Origin: Bacteriovorax sp.
Lineage (GTDB): Bacteria; Bdellovibrionota; Bacteriovoracia; Bacteriovoracales; Bacteriovoracaceae
Length of the DNA: 5,614 nt
NCBI GenBank assembly: GCA_030654205.1
Contig: JAURXW010000269.1
Location: 1-5,614 of the forward strand
Direction: 5' to 3'
Shown here in pieces: positions 1-5,614 of the stretch (positions within the stretch are counted from its first letter, which is position 1; each line of letters begins with the position of its first letter). The notes beneath the pieces are model-generated. The model saw nothing but the letters and a program-made list of their open reading frames with translations, was not told the DNA's origin and made no database searches. Position numbers and translations under genes: made by a program.

Positions 1-699
1 ACCTGAAGGTGGCTTTTCCAGAATGCGCCGATGAGAAAATAGCGCCAGATGCCGATCATGATCAAAAAGAGTGAACAGACCGGTACCTTCACCAGTAATC
101 ATCTCCTGGATCATTGACGGATAACGTAATGCCGGTTTTAAATCATACAGTTTGTTCAACTCATGTTGATTAGATGCGTACATCACTCCGGTAGAGATAA
201 TTTTATTGTCGATCTGAATTTTAGAAAATGCCGGTTTTACCACCACCGGGAAAACAGGTATATGGTCTCTCTTTCTGAGAAAATCGTCCGGACCAGTCAC
301 ATAAATTGTTTGAGGGATATCGACGCCAAGTTTTTCAGCGAGTTGAAACAGGCTGAATTTATTTGAAACTGCTTCCATTTTTTCTGGTGGAGCACAGGCC
401 AAAATGACTTTGTTGCCTAAAATCTCCCTCGAATTGTTGAGACAATATACCGACTGTTCCGTCATTGGGAATATTACATCGATATGTTCATTACTGACGA
501 TCTCAGTTATTGCTTGGGAATAGTGTTCACCATCAGTTAAAGGGTCCGGTGTTTTGTAGGCATTTTGGCAGTATTTGGAACTGGAGGAGATATTTAAAGC
601 ATTATTGCTGGTAACAAAAACAGTGCAGCCTTTTTTTCCAAGAGATCTTGTTGCTGCAAGGGCTGATCTGTTTTCACCATCTGTAACCAAAACATTCAT
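1..699 (-). CDS. ATP-grasp ligase, COG3919-like (partial, C-terminus beyond left edge)
   Basis: An open frame starts at ATG 697-699 and runs through the left edge without a stop, giving 233 visible residues. The N-terminus MNVLVTDGENRSALAATRSL is the Rossmann-like pre-ATP-grasp strand and loop typical of predicted ATP-dependent carboligases. Further on are FPMTEQS (about 77-83), the SNKF...LAEKLGVDIP segment (112-129), VVVKPAFSK (152-160) with K155 as the likely ATP-binding lysine, IQEMITGEGTG (197-207) and SHRRILEKPPSG at the edge (222-233). The last block matches the substrate/ATP-proximal segment of such enzymes in polysaccharide loci. ATP-grasp enzymes make an acyl-phosphate and join a carboxylate to an amine or similar nucleophile; the substrates here are unknown. 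Members are usually about 400 residues, so roughly 170-180 should be missing, including the Mg-binding C-terminal part. The start lies 10 bases after the deacetylase stop and has no good Shine-Dalgarno, which suggests translational coupling. The family call is firm; the function is not known. Confidence 0.85.
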   Translation of the reverse strand, partial: MNVLVTDGENRSALAATRSLGKKGCTVFVTSNNALNISSSSKYCQNAYKTPDPLTDGEHYSQAITEIVSNEHIDVIFPMTEQSVYCLNNSREILGNKVILACAPPEKMEAVSNKFSLFQLAEKLGVDIPQTIYVTGPDDFLRKRDHIPVFPVVVKPAFSKIQIDNKIISTGVMYASNQHELNKLYDLKPALRYPSMIQEMITGEGTGLFTLFDHDRHLALFSHRRILEKPPSG

Positions 700-709
700 A
701 GTGGCAAAC

Positions 710-1729
710 TTAAAATTTCTTGAACAGAATTCTTGATCTGAACATCGGCAAGGTATTGCTGACGTCATCATGAACACCTATCCTGGGAATTGCCATTAAA
801 GGTGTTTTTTTATCAACAAAACCTTTGCAAGTCGTCACTGCTGAACTAAAACCATTTTCAGAAAGTATTTTTTGAATACTCTCATTGAAATTACCATTTG
901 GATAAGCAAAGGTATTAATACTTACCTCCAGCTGTTTTTCAATTTCTTCACGGGATTTTAAAGTTTCTTCATTTACTATCAGGCCCGGTACCTGATCAAG
1001 AATGACATGGTTATGTGTATGTGCGCCAAAGCGAATCAAACCACTTGCAAGCATCTCGCGGGCTTCATGCCAGTCCAACATCTGCCGGGGTATTAAATCC
1101 CTATTGAATTGGCTGCGAAAATATTCCAATATTTCATCTCTTTCGCTCGGTAAATAGCCTTTAAGTATTTCAATTGCCTTATCGAATAAAACCACTTTAT
1201 TGTAGCTTTTATAGTCATTTATATCTTCAACAAATAGTTTGAAAGATGATGGTGCGCAATCAGCGATAGGTTTTAAAATTATAAATTGCTCAAGATAATA
1301 GCAAATCTCTTCTGGCCAAAAAAGTTTGTTAGTACCGACAAAACATGTTGTAAGAAAAATTGTGGCTGGGGCCTTGTACTTAGAAAGTATCGGGTAAGCC
1401 TCTGCATAATTGTCAAGCCAACCATCATCGAAAGTAATGGCACAGGAACCACCTATATTTTCACCTTTCTCTATCATTCCAGCAATGTCCTCTAAAAAAA
1501 CTACCTTAAATCTTTTCTTAAGGTATTCAACCTGTTTTTCAAAATTGATTGTGGAAACAACCATACCTGGCTGGACATGATATGGTTGATCAGCGACTGA
1601 ATCCGAAATACGGTGATACATCAGTATAAAAGCCTTATCAGAAAAATAACAGTGCTCTGCCAATGAGAGAAAGCCGCTTAAGGACATCAGATTTGAGGCG
1701 ATATGTTTGATTAACATACTTCCTGTCAT
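710..1729 (-). CDS. Polysaccharide deacetylase, NodB/CE4 type
   Basis: A complete 339-residue protein. CE4 enzymes are metal-dependent hydrolases that remove N- or O-acetyl groups from sugars. Visible elements are ILMYHRI (35-41), the usual lead-in strand; TFDDGW (99-104), with catalytic base and metal ligand D101/D102; GAHTHNH (235-241), with the metal-binding His pair H237 and H241; and FAYPNGN (274-280), motif 3. About 130 residues separate motifs 1 and 2, much more than the roughly 50 of a minimal NodB domain, so an insertion of about 80 residues sits between them. No signal peptide or clear membrane helix is visible, so it probably acts in the cytoplasm on a lipid-linked or nucleotide-linked sugar. 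The start at 1729 has GAAGG eight bases upstream (1738-1742); the in-frame ATG at 1715-1717 is an alternative. It begins 11 bases after the family 4 glycosyltransferase stop and is followed closely by the ATP-grasp gene. The sugar substrate is unknown. Confidence 0.9.
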   Translation of the reverse strand: MTGSMLIKHIASNLMSLSGFLSLAEHCYFSDKAFILMYHRISDSVADQPYHVQPGMVVSTINFEKQVEYLKKRFKVVFLEDIAGMIEKGENIGGSCAITFDDGWLDNYAEAYPILSKYKAPATIFLTTCFVGTNKLFWPEEICYYLEQFIILKPIADCAPSSFKLFVEDINDYKSYNKVVLFDKAIEILKGYLPSERDEILEYFRSQFNRDLIPRQMLDWHEAREMLASGLIRFGAHTHNHVILDQVPGLIVNEETLKSREEIEKQLEVSINTFAYPNGNFNESIQKILSENGFSSAVTTCKGFVDKKTPLMAIPRIGVHDDVSNTLPMFRSRILFKKF

Positions 1730-1740
1730 TGCTTAAGCCT

Positions 1741-2901
1741 TCAGCATAAACGGTCATAAAGACGTTGTACTGTGTTTGTAAGGTTTTCTATTTGCTTTTC
1801 ACGGGAGAAACCTTCAATTATTCTTTTTCGAGCAGCAACACTCATTTCATTGCGAAGATCGATATTATCAATAAGCTGCTCAATCCTGTTGGCTAAATCA
1901 ACATGATTTCCCGGCTCAATCAAATATCCTGTTTTGCCGATTTCAATTACTTCAACAAGTCCTTGGAGATTCGACACAATCAAGGGCAAACCTGAAGATG
2001 CCATCTCCAGTGCCGACATGGTAAAAGAATCCCACCCTGTGGAAGCTATTACTCCAACGTAAGGAGAGGAAAGAATCCAATTAATATCATCACGATACCC
2101 ACCGAATGTGATGTATTTTTCGGTTTCAGTCCCTGCATACATAGGCGCAAATTTCTTCTCTTGACCATCTAAGTTGCCAAGAATAAGAAAATGTACATCG
2201 ATTCTCCTTCTTTCAAGAATCAATGTGTTAGCAGCCTTAACTATGACATGAACTCCTTTTCTCTCTTCCATATGCCCTGAATAAAATATGATCTTTCGGT
2301 TTTTAGGAATTGAAAATATTTCATAGGCATATTTCTCCATTAATGGGTTTGCTTTGAATATTTCTGTGTCAACTCCAAGAGGGATGACAGTAACATCACG
2401 CTGAACTATGCCCCTTCCAAATACTGCAGTTTCAGCCATAGCATTAGACTCAAAGATAAAATGGTCTGGTCTGGTCTTTTTCAATCTTACTTCAATTTTT
2501 TTGAAAAGTAGTTTTATCCCATGATTGATGCTGCTCATGGGAGCCCCCCAATAGGATACAAAGAGCTTAATCCCGGCACGACGCATTACAGAGTAAGCAG
2601 GCCGAGAGACAGGTTGGTCGAAACCAAGAACTACTTCAATTTTGTTATCCATAATATATGATTGTATGGTTTTGAGGCTTTTAGGGTCTGAATCCGCAGA
2701 ATTAAACTTTATTATATTATTAAAATCACTCGGAAGAAAAGAAGAGGCTCCACCATTAAAATCAGGATAGCCAAAATGAATTTTTTTTACATCCTTCGTA
2801 AGATTTAACGCCATATCGAAAAAAACAGTTTCGAGCCGACCGATTGCATATCCCGTATTAGAACTACAGTGAAAAAATACTAGAATTCCACCCGTTATCA
2901 T
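1741..2901 (-). CDS. Glycosyltransferase family 4 (GT-B fold)
   Basis: A complete 386-residue protein with the two Rossmann halves of a GT-B retaining glycosyltransferase, expected to transfer a sugar from a nucleotide donor to a lipid-linked acceptor at the inner face of the cytoplasmic membrane. The N-terminal half opens with ILVFFHCSSNTGYAIGRLE (6-24), an acceptor-side glycine loop. The C-terminal donor domain shows IPLGVDTEIF (173-182), YSGHMEERKG (207-216) with phosphate-contacting R214/K215, and FLILGNLDG (238-246). It also has DSFTMSALEMASSGLPLIVS (291-310), followed by GLVEVIEIGKTGYLIEPGN (314-332). The EX7E motif of the family appears here as D291-X7-E299, with Asp in place of the first Glu. 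The start is well supported: GAGAGG (2909-2914) lies seven bases before the ATG, inside the end of the upstream ligase gene, whose stop is two bases away. Donor sugar and linkage cannot be read from the sequence. Confidence 0.92.
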   Translation of the reverse strand: MITGGILVFFHCSSNTGYAIGRLETVFFDMALNLTKDVKKIHFGYPDFNGGASSFLPSDFNNIIKFNSADSDPKSLKTIQSYIMDNKIEVVLGFDQPVSRPAYSVMRRAGIKLFVSYWGAPMSSINHGIKLLFKKIEVRLKKTRPDHFIFESNAMAETAVFGRGIVQRDVTVIPLGVDTEIFKANPLMEKYAYEIFSIPKNRKIIFYSGHMEERKGVHVIVKAANTLILERRRIDVHFLILGNLDGQEKKFAPMYAGTETEKYITFGGYRDDINWILSSPYVGVIASTGWDSFTMSALEMASSGLPLIVSNLQGLVEVIEIGKTGYLIEPGNHVDLANRIEQLIDNIDLRNEMSVAARKRIIEGFSREKQIENLTNTVQRLYDRLC

Positions 2902-2903
2902 TT

Positions 2904-4172
2904 CTAATCCTCTCGGCTAATAGTGTCTATTTCCTCATTAATTAATTGTTTTTTAGCTATATTATTAAGAGCAACAGTCATAGCTAAGTTGATCCAAAAA
3001 TAAGGATAGTATAAAACGGTAACGAAAAAACCACCCACTAAATAACCTACCAAGGCACAATCAAGGCCATGCGCCATATTAAAAATAAACTTATTTTCAG
3101 GGTCGTTTTGTAAAGCAAGTCTCCGAGTTTGGTGGTTATTTATGAATGTATAAAGAATCAATAGGAAAAAAACAAATAATCCCAGATAGCCTAATTCGGA
3201 GGCACATTCAATAAAAATATTGTGCGGGAGAAGCATGCTGTCTAATCCATATATCCGCTGCTGAGCAATTCCCCAGTTTTTAAAACCAACTCCCAAAACG
3301 GGGAAATGGTTAGCCAAATCAACACCCCTTTCCCACATCTCCAAACGAACTTTTGAAGTATTATCAGTACCTGATGACCGAAACCTGTTCATTTGTGTAT
3401 CCGGTACCAGCAAATATATTAATGTTAGTACGATTGTTAGAACCACAACCCCTTTTATTTTGTACTTTGTTTTCAGCAACATAGTAAGGAGAACGGCACA
3501 GCTCCCAACTAAAGCACCACGGGAGGAACACGAAATAGTTCCAGTTAATGCAGTAAATGGAAAAAGAAAAAAAACCCATTTTTTCCATTTCGACCAATTT
3601 TCTTTTAACGCAACAAAGAAATACCAGGAAAGAGCCAAAAGCACACACATTTGTATACCAAATTCACCTGAATTATTAAACCAGCCTGGCCCTCCACCTG
3701 AACCATCTTTCGAAAAGCTGAAGCCTCCAAGTGCCCATCCCTTAAAGGAATGTTGCGACATTTTAAAACTGTATATAAGAAAAGCCAGCATAAATACCAA
3801 GAATTTATTTTCAGTATTTACGATATTAATAATTAAAAAAAATATTACAAGCCAAGCAATAAAGTCCGCAACATTGCTAAAAGCTAAATTTGGAGAAAGA
3901 GCAAACGCTGAAGAAAACACAATCACCAATAAGAATAAAAAGAGCAGTGAGTTTATCGTGTTTTTGACAGGGGAAAATTTACCACGCAGAAAGAGAATCC
4001 CGAGTGCTAAAAGTAATATCAATTTAGTAAATGGAATAACGTTAATTATCGGATATAACGTTTGTGGCCTAACATACTCAAAAAATAAATAGATATTTAT
4101 TAACCAGAAAAGGGAGCCCTGCGACTTCACATATACAAAGATATCTTTAAATTTTAAGGCGTATAATTCCAT
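2904..4172 (-). CDS. O-antigen ligase/polymerase-like membrane protein (Wzy_C family)
   Basis: A polytopic inner-membrane protein of 422 residues from ATG 4172, or 425 if it starts at GTG 4181. About 11 hydrophobic segments are visible, with the longest polar stretch near residues 257-325. Family hallmarks are SSRGALVG (216-223), the LEMWERG...FPVLGVGFKNW block (277-300), and LPHNIFIECASELGYLGLF (315-333), whose His corresponds to the conserved functional His of WaaL-type ligases. These enzymes move undecaprenyl-diphosphate-linked glycans on the periplasmic side, either polymerising repeat units (Wzy) or ligating them to an acceptor (WaaL, or protein O-glycosylation ligases). Sequence alone does not separate these roles. 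I prefer the ATG because GAGAG (4175-4179) lies just upstream, whereas the GTG, which overlaps the phosphatase TAG by one base, has no purine-rich site. Base composition is very AT-rich: 3781-3840 has only 12 G/C in 60 by my count, as is common for wzy-like genes. Confidence 0.88.
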   Translation of the reverse strand: MELYALKFKDIFVYVKSQGSLFWLINIYLFFEYVRPQTLYPIINVIPFTKLILLLALGILFLRGKFSPVKNTINSLLFLFLLVIVFSSAFALSPNLAFSNVADFIAWLVIFFLIINIVNTENKFLVFMLAFLIYSFKMSQHSFKGWALGGFSFSKDGSGGGPGWFNNSGEFGIQMCVLLALSWYFFVALKENWSKWKKWVFFLFPFTALTGTISCSSRGALVGSCAVLLTMLLKTKYKIKGVVVLTIVLTLIYLLVPDTQMNRFRSSGTDNTSKVRLEMWERGVDLANHFPVLGVGFKNWGIAQQRIYGLDSMLLPHNIFIECASELGYLGLFVFFLLILYTFINNHQTRRLALQNDPENKFIFNMAHGLDCALVGYLVGGFFVTVLYYPYFWINLAMTVALNNIAKKQLINEEIDTISRED

Positions 4173-4174
4173 TA

Positions 4175-4179
4175 CTCTC
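4175..4179 (-). promoter_or_regulatory. Ribosome binding site deciding the ligase/polymerase start
   Basis: On the minus strand GAGAG lies two bases before ATG 4170-4172; its first GAG is four bases away. It overlaps the competing GTG codon (4179-4181). Upstream of that GTG the sequence is pyrimidine- and AT-rich with no Shine-Dalgarno match, which is why ATG 4172 is preferred. The spacing is short, so the choice is moderate rather than certain. Confidence 0.45.
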
Positions 4180-4180
4180 A

Positions 4181-4765
4181 CTATATTTGGGAAATAGAAA
4201 TGAGGTTTTTCAATCGATCAAGAGAGAACTTAGTTTTTTGGAAACAGCGACGAAATTCATCCTCTCCGAGACCAAATGGATCATATATGTTGCACATTAG
4301 GCATGCTGGCCACGGGGCAAATTCACTTAAGATAAATGTTTTCTTCTTATATTCCGGGATCTTTGTAATCAGTCGCAGGTATTGACTGAATTCCATGGTG
4401 ACAATAAGATCCGCTTTTTGCAAATCGCAAGCGGGCAAACCTTTAGAAATATGATCGCTCAGATCAACTTCGAACTCTCTAGCTACAAGTACTGCATCCT
4501 GTGGTGATTGTGTGCCTTGGTCTACGTCAAGGCCACAGGAATCGATCTTAATGTTTTTATCTAATAGTAACTTCCTAAGATAAAATTCAGCAAAAGCACT
4601 GCGGCAAATGTTTCCTTTACAAACAAAAACAATGTGATGCACGTTGTTAGTTATCTGGCGCTCCCTTGTTAGCCTATATAAGATCGATTCACAGATATTC
4701 AGAATAAATCTTTTTGTCTGCCTCTTATATGAGCGAGGAATAAGTGACTTAAATGTACTAAGCAT
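4181..4765 (-). CDS. Low-molecular-weight protein tyrosine phosphatase with N-terminal extension
   Basis: A complete 194-residue protein. The P-loop VCKGNICRS (48-56) gives the C-X5-R-S signature, with nucleophile C49 and R55. The family-typical segments follow: SCGLDVDQGTQSPQDAVLVA (76-95), VDLSDHISKGL (100-110), ADLIVTMEFSQ (118-128) and DPF (162-164). D162 is the expected general acid; Phe replaces the usual Tyr of the DPY motif. In polysaccharide clusters such enzymes (Wzb/Etp type) dephosphorylate a BY-kinase (Wzc/Etk type) or sugar-pathway enzymes and so tune polymerisation and export. The first 42 residues precede the catalytic domain and are rich in Lys/Arg with amphipathic stretches; the usual enzyme is about 150 residues. 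No Met lies between residue 1 and residue 124, so an ATG start further in cannot remove the extension. The start has only a weak AGG about ten bases upstream. It is first in the tightly packed group, and its TAG abuts the ligase gene. No partner kinase is in the window. Confidence 0.92.
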   Translation of the reverse strand: MLSTFKSLIPRSYKRQTKRFILNICESILYRLTRERQITNNVHHIVFVCKGNICRSAFAEFYLRKLLLDKNIKIDSCGLDVDQGTQSPQDAVLVAREFEVDLSDHISKGLPACDLQKADLIVTMEFSQYLRLITKIPEYKKKTFILSEFAPWPACLMCNIYDPFGLGEDEFRRCFQKTKFSLDRLKNLISISQI

Positions 4766-4772
4766 CAGTTTT

Positions 4773-4815
4773 AAACCTAGTCGGCGAGTTGAGTGAATAT
4801 CTATATTTTAGGTTT
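4773..4815. repeat. Inverted repeat in the intergenic spacer, overlapping phosphatase RBS region
   Basis: AAACCTA at 4773-4779 and TAGGTTT at 4809-4815 (plus strand) are perfect 7-base inverted copies separated by 29 bases. In the minus-strand transcript the downstream arm carries the AGG that is the only Shine-Dalgarno candidate of the phosphatase gene. The arms are short, AT-rich and far apart, and there is no U-tract, so this is not a terminator; it may be chance. Confidence 0.25.
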
Positions 4816-4824
4816 CCAATTCAA
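4796..4824 (-). promoter_or_regulatory. Weak sigma70-like promoter candidate before the phosphatase gene
   Basis: In the 82-base spacer, reading the minus strand, TTGAAT (4819-4824) and GATATT (4796-4801) are 17 bases apart. They match the -35 and -10 consensus at four of six positions each. This is the only gap in the window large enough for an internal promoter. In DNA this AT-rich such matches occur often by chance, so it is recorded only as a candidate. Confidence 0.2.
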
Positions 4825-4847
4825 AGACAGAATAAATATCTTTTGTA

Positions 4848-5614
4848 TCAAATGCTTATACCTGTTCTCTTTAATTTTCTAATTCGCTCAATCGCAGCAA
4901 TTGGAAGATATGTGCAAAACAAATGGAGTACTCTTTTTAGGTCTGGATAAAAAAACAATGATTGTAGAAAATACTCACGAGCTGACAGGAATTGGTTATT
5001 CGAAAACAAAAAATATCCTTGAGAAAAGTACAGATCCGATTTTTTTCGCCTAATTGCCAATAACCCCAGTCTTGCCATTAATTCCGGATACTTTGTTTCA
5101 ATCAACGCAAGGTGACCTTCTACACCGGACAAAATATTGCCGGCAGATCGACTGAGGCTATTAACTGTCAGGCGGTAATGCACAAGCTCTTCATCAAGGA
5201 GATGGATTTTAAACTTCATTGCAATTCTTAGCCACAAATTATCGTCTTCAGCGACCTTCAAACCTTCTTCAAAATACCCTATAACGTCGAAAACAGATTG
5301 CCTAAGCATGACAGTCGGTGTACCAACGTGACTGTAAAGGAAAATATTTTTTACAATATCACCTTTCATGAGCTTTTCTCTTTTGGAAAAGGGATCAGCA
5401 ATTAAAGTATCCCCATCTAGAAACATACCTTCAGTAAATACCATCATCAAATCGCTATCGTCTTCAAAAACTGCAAGCTGTTTTTCCAATTTTTCAGGCA
5501 GCCACAGGTCATCTGCATCAAGAAAAGCAATAAATTCACCCAAGGCTTTTTTAATACCAATATTTCTTGCTTTTGCAGCACCTCCATTAGGCACTTTAAA
5601 ATATTTTATTGGCA
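4848..5614 (-). CDS. Glycosyltransferase family 2 (partial, N-terminus beyond right edge)
   Basis: The frame is open at the right edge and ends at TGA 4848-4850, with 254 visible residues. The GTG at 5592-5594 is not a credible start: the frame continues upstream as PIKYFK, and family 2 enzymes have about 60 further residues (the nucleotide-binding first strand) before this point. Visible motifs are NGGAAKARNIGIKKALGEFI (visible residues 9-28) and FLDADDLWLPEKL (30-42) with the DXD metal/nucleotide site. Further on, GTPTVMLRQSVFDVIGYFEE (97-116) and EDDNLWLRIAMKF (122-134) carry the acidic residue expected to act as catalytic base in this inverting GT-A family. After the catalytic domain, a tail of about 65 residues includes LYFSQGYFLFSNNQFLSAREYFLQSLFFYP, here only noted by position (about 194-223), which reads like one TPR-like helical hairpin. 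It probably adds a sugar to the lipid-linked repeat unit. Donor and linkage are unknown. Confidence 0.9.
   Translation of the reverse strand, partial: PIKYFKVPNGGAAKARNIGIKKALGEFIAFLDADDLWLPEKLEKQLAVFEDDSDLMMVFTEGMFLDGDTLIADPFSKREKLMKGDIVKNIFLYSHVGTPTVMLRQSVFDVIGYFEEGLKVAEDDNLWLRIAMKFKIHLLDEELVHYRLTVNSLSRSAGNILSGVEGHLALIETKYPELMARLGLLAIRRKKSDLYFSQGYFLFSNNQFLSAREYFLQSLFFYPDLKRVLHLFCTYLPIAAIERIRKLKRTGISI

Noticed and set aside
163..366. Short plus-strand frame inside the ATP-grasp gene
   Set aside because: It is antisense to a gene with clear ATP-grasp motifs and has no recognisable features.
1286..1495. Short plus-strand frame inside the deacetylase gene
   Set aside because: Antisense shadow of a conserved CE4 enzyme; no motif.
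1731..1738. Palindrome GCTTAAGC between the family 4 transferase stop and the deacetylase start
   Set aside because: Eight bases with no loop or T-tract; too short for a terminator, and chance is likely.
2462..2476. Three tandem copies of TGGTC
   Set aside because: Only three copies, inside a conserved-looking part of the family 4 transferase; too few to argue for phase variation.
3364..3648. A 94-codon minus-strand frame overlapping the ligase gene
   Set aside because: It is an alternate frame of the Wzy_C gene. A run of eight T (minus strand, near 3567-3574) could look slippery, but the main frame is complete with all family motifs, so no frameshift is needed.
3460..4092. A 210-codon plus-strand open frame opposite the ligase/polymerase gene
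   Set aside because: It lies wholly antisense to a well-supported membrane protein; its translation is Lys/Asn-rich with no domain motif, as expected from the complement of an AT-rich hydrophobic gene.
4200..4385. Short plus-strand frame inside the phosphatase gene
   Set aside because: Antisense shadow of the phosphatase C-terminal half; no motif.
5592..5594. GTG as the start of the family 2 glycosyltransferase
   Set aside because: The frame stays open to the window edge and the family needs an N-terminal strand upstream; this codon is an internal Val before the NGG..ARN motif.

Overview
The window is a slice of a compact, single-strand polysaccharide (exopolysaccharide or O-antigen type) biosynthesis cluster. 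All six recognisable genes lie on the minus strand and are read from right to left. The content suggests a Gram-negative bacterium: an O-antigen ligase/Wzy_C-type membrane protein, sugar transferases, a cytoplasmic polysaccharide deacetylase and a low-molecular-weight tyrosine phosphatase. The DNA is AT-rich, most strongly in the membrane-protein gene. A proteobacterium or desulfobacterium of moderate to low GC would fit, but no taxonomic marker is present, so this is a weak inference.

Layout in transcription order: (1) 5614-4848, family 2 glycosyltransferase whose N-terminus is cut off by the right edge; (2) an 82-base spacer at 4766-4847, the only real intergenic gap, with a weak promoter candidate and an inverted repeat; (3) 4765-4181, low-molecular-weight protein tyrosine phosphatase with an unusual N-terminal extension; (4) 4172-2904 (possible GTG start at 4181), polytopic O-antigen ligase/polymerase; (5) 2901-1741, family 4 glycosyltransferase; (6) 1729-710, NodB-type polysaccharide deacetylase; (7) 699 to beyond base 1, ATP-grasp ligase cut off by the left edge. 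From the phosphatase leftwards the genes are 10-11 bases apart or less, or overlap, so one transcript with translational coupling is likely.

A plausible joint role: the two glycosyltransferases build a repeat unit on a lipid carrier, the Wzy_C protein polymerises or transfers it on the periplasmic side, and the phosphatase regulates export or chain length by dephosphorylating a tyrosine kinase encoded elsewhere. The deacetylase and the ATP-grasp ligase then modify sugars. The most interesting hypothesis is that these last two form a pair: the deacetylase frees an amine and the ligase caps it with an amide-linked acyl or aminoacyl group.

No tRNA, rRNA, CRISPR array, insertion sequence, attachment site, origin or convincing terminator was seen. 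No stretch longer than 300 bases lacks a gene.
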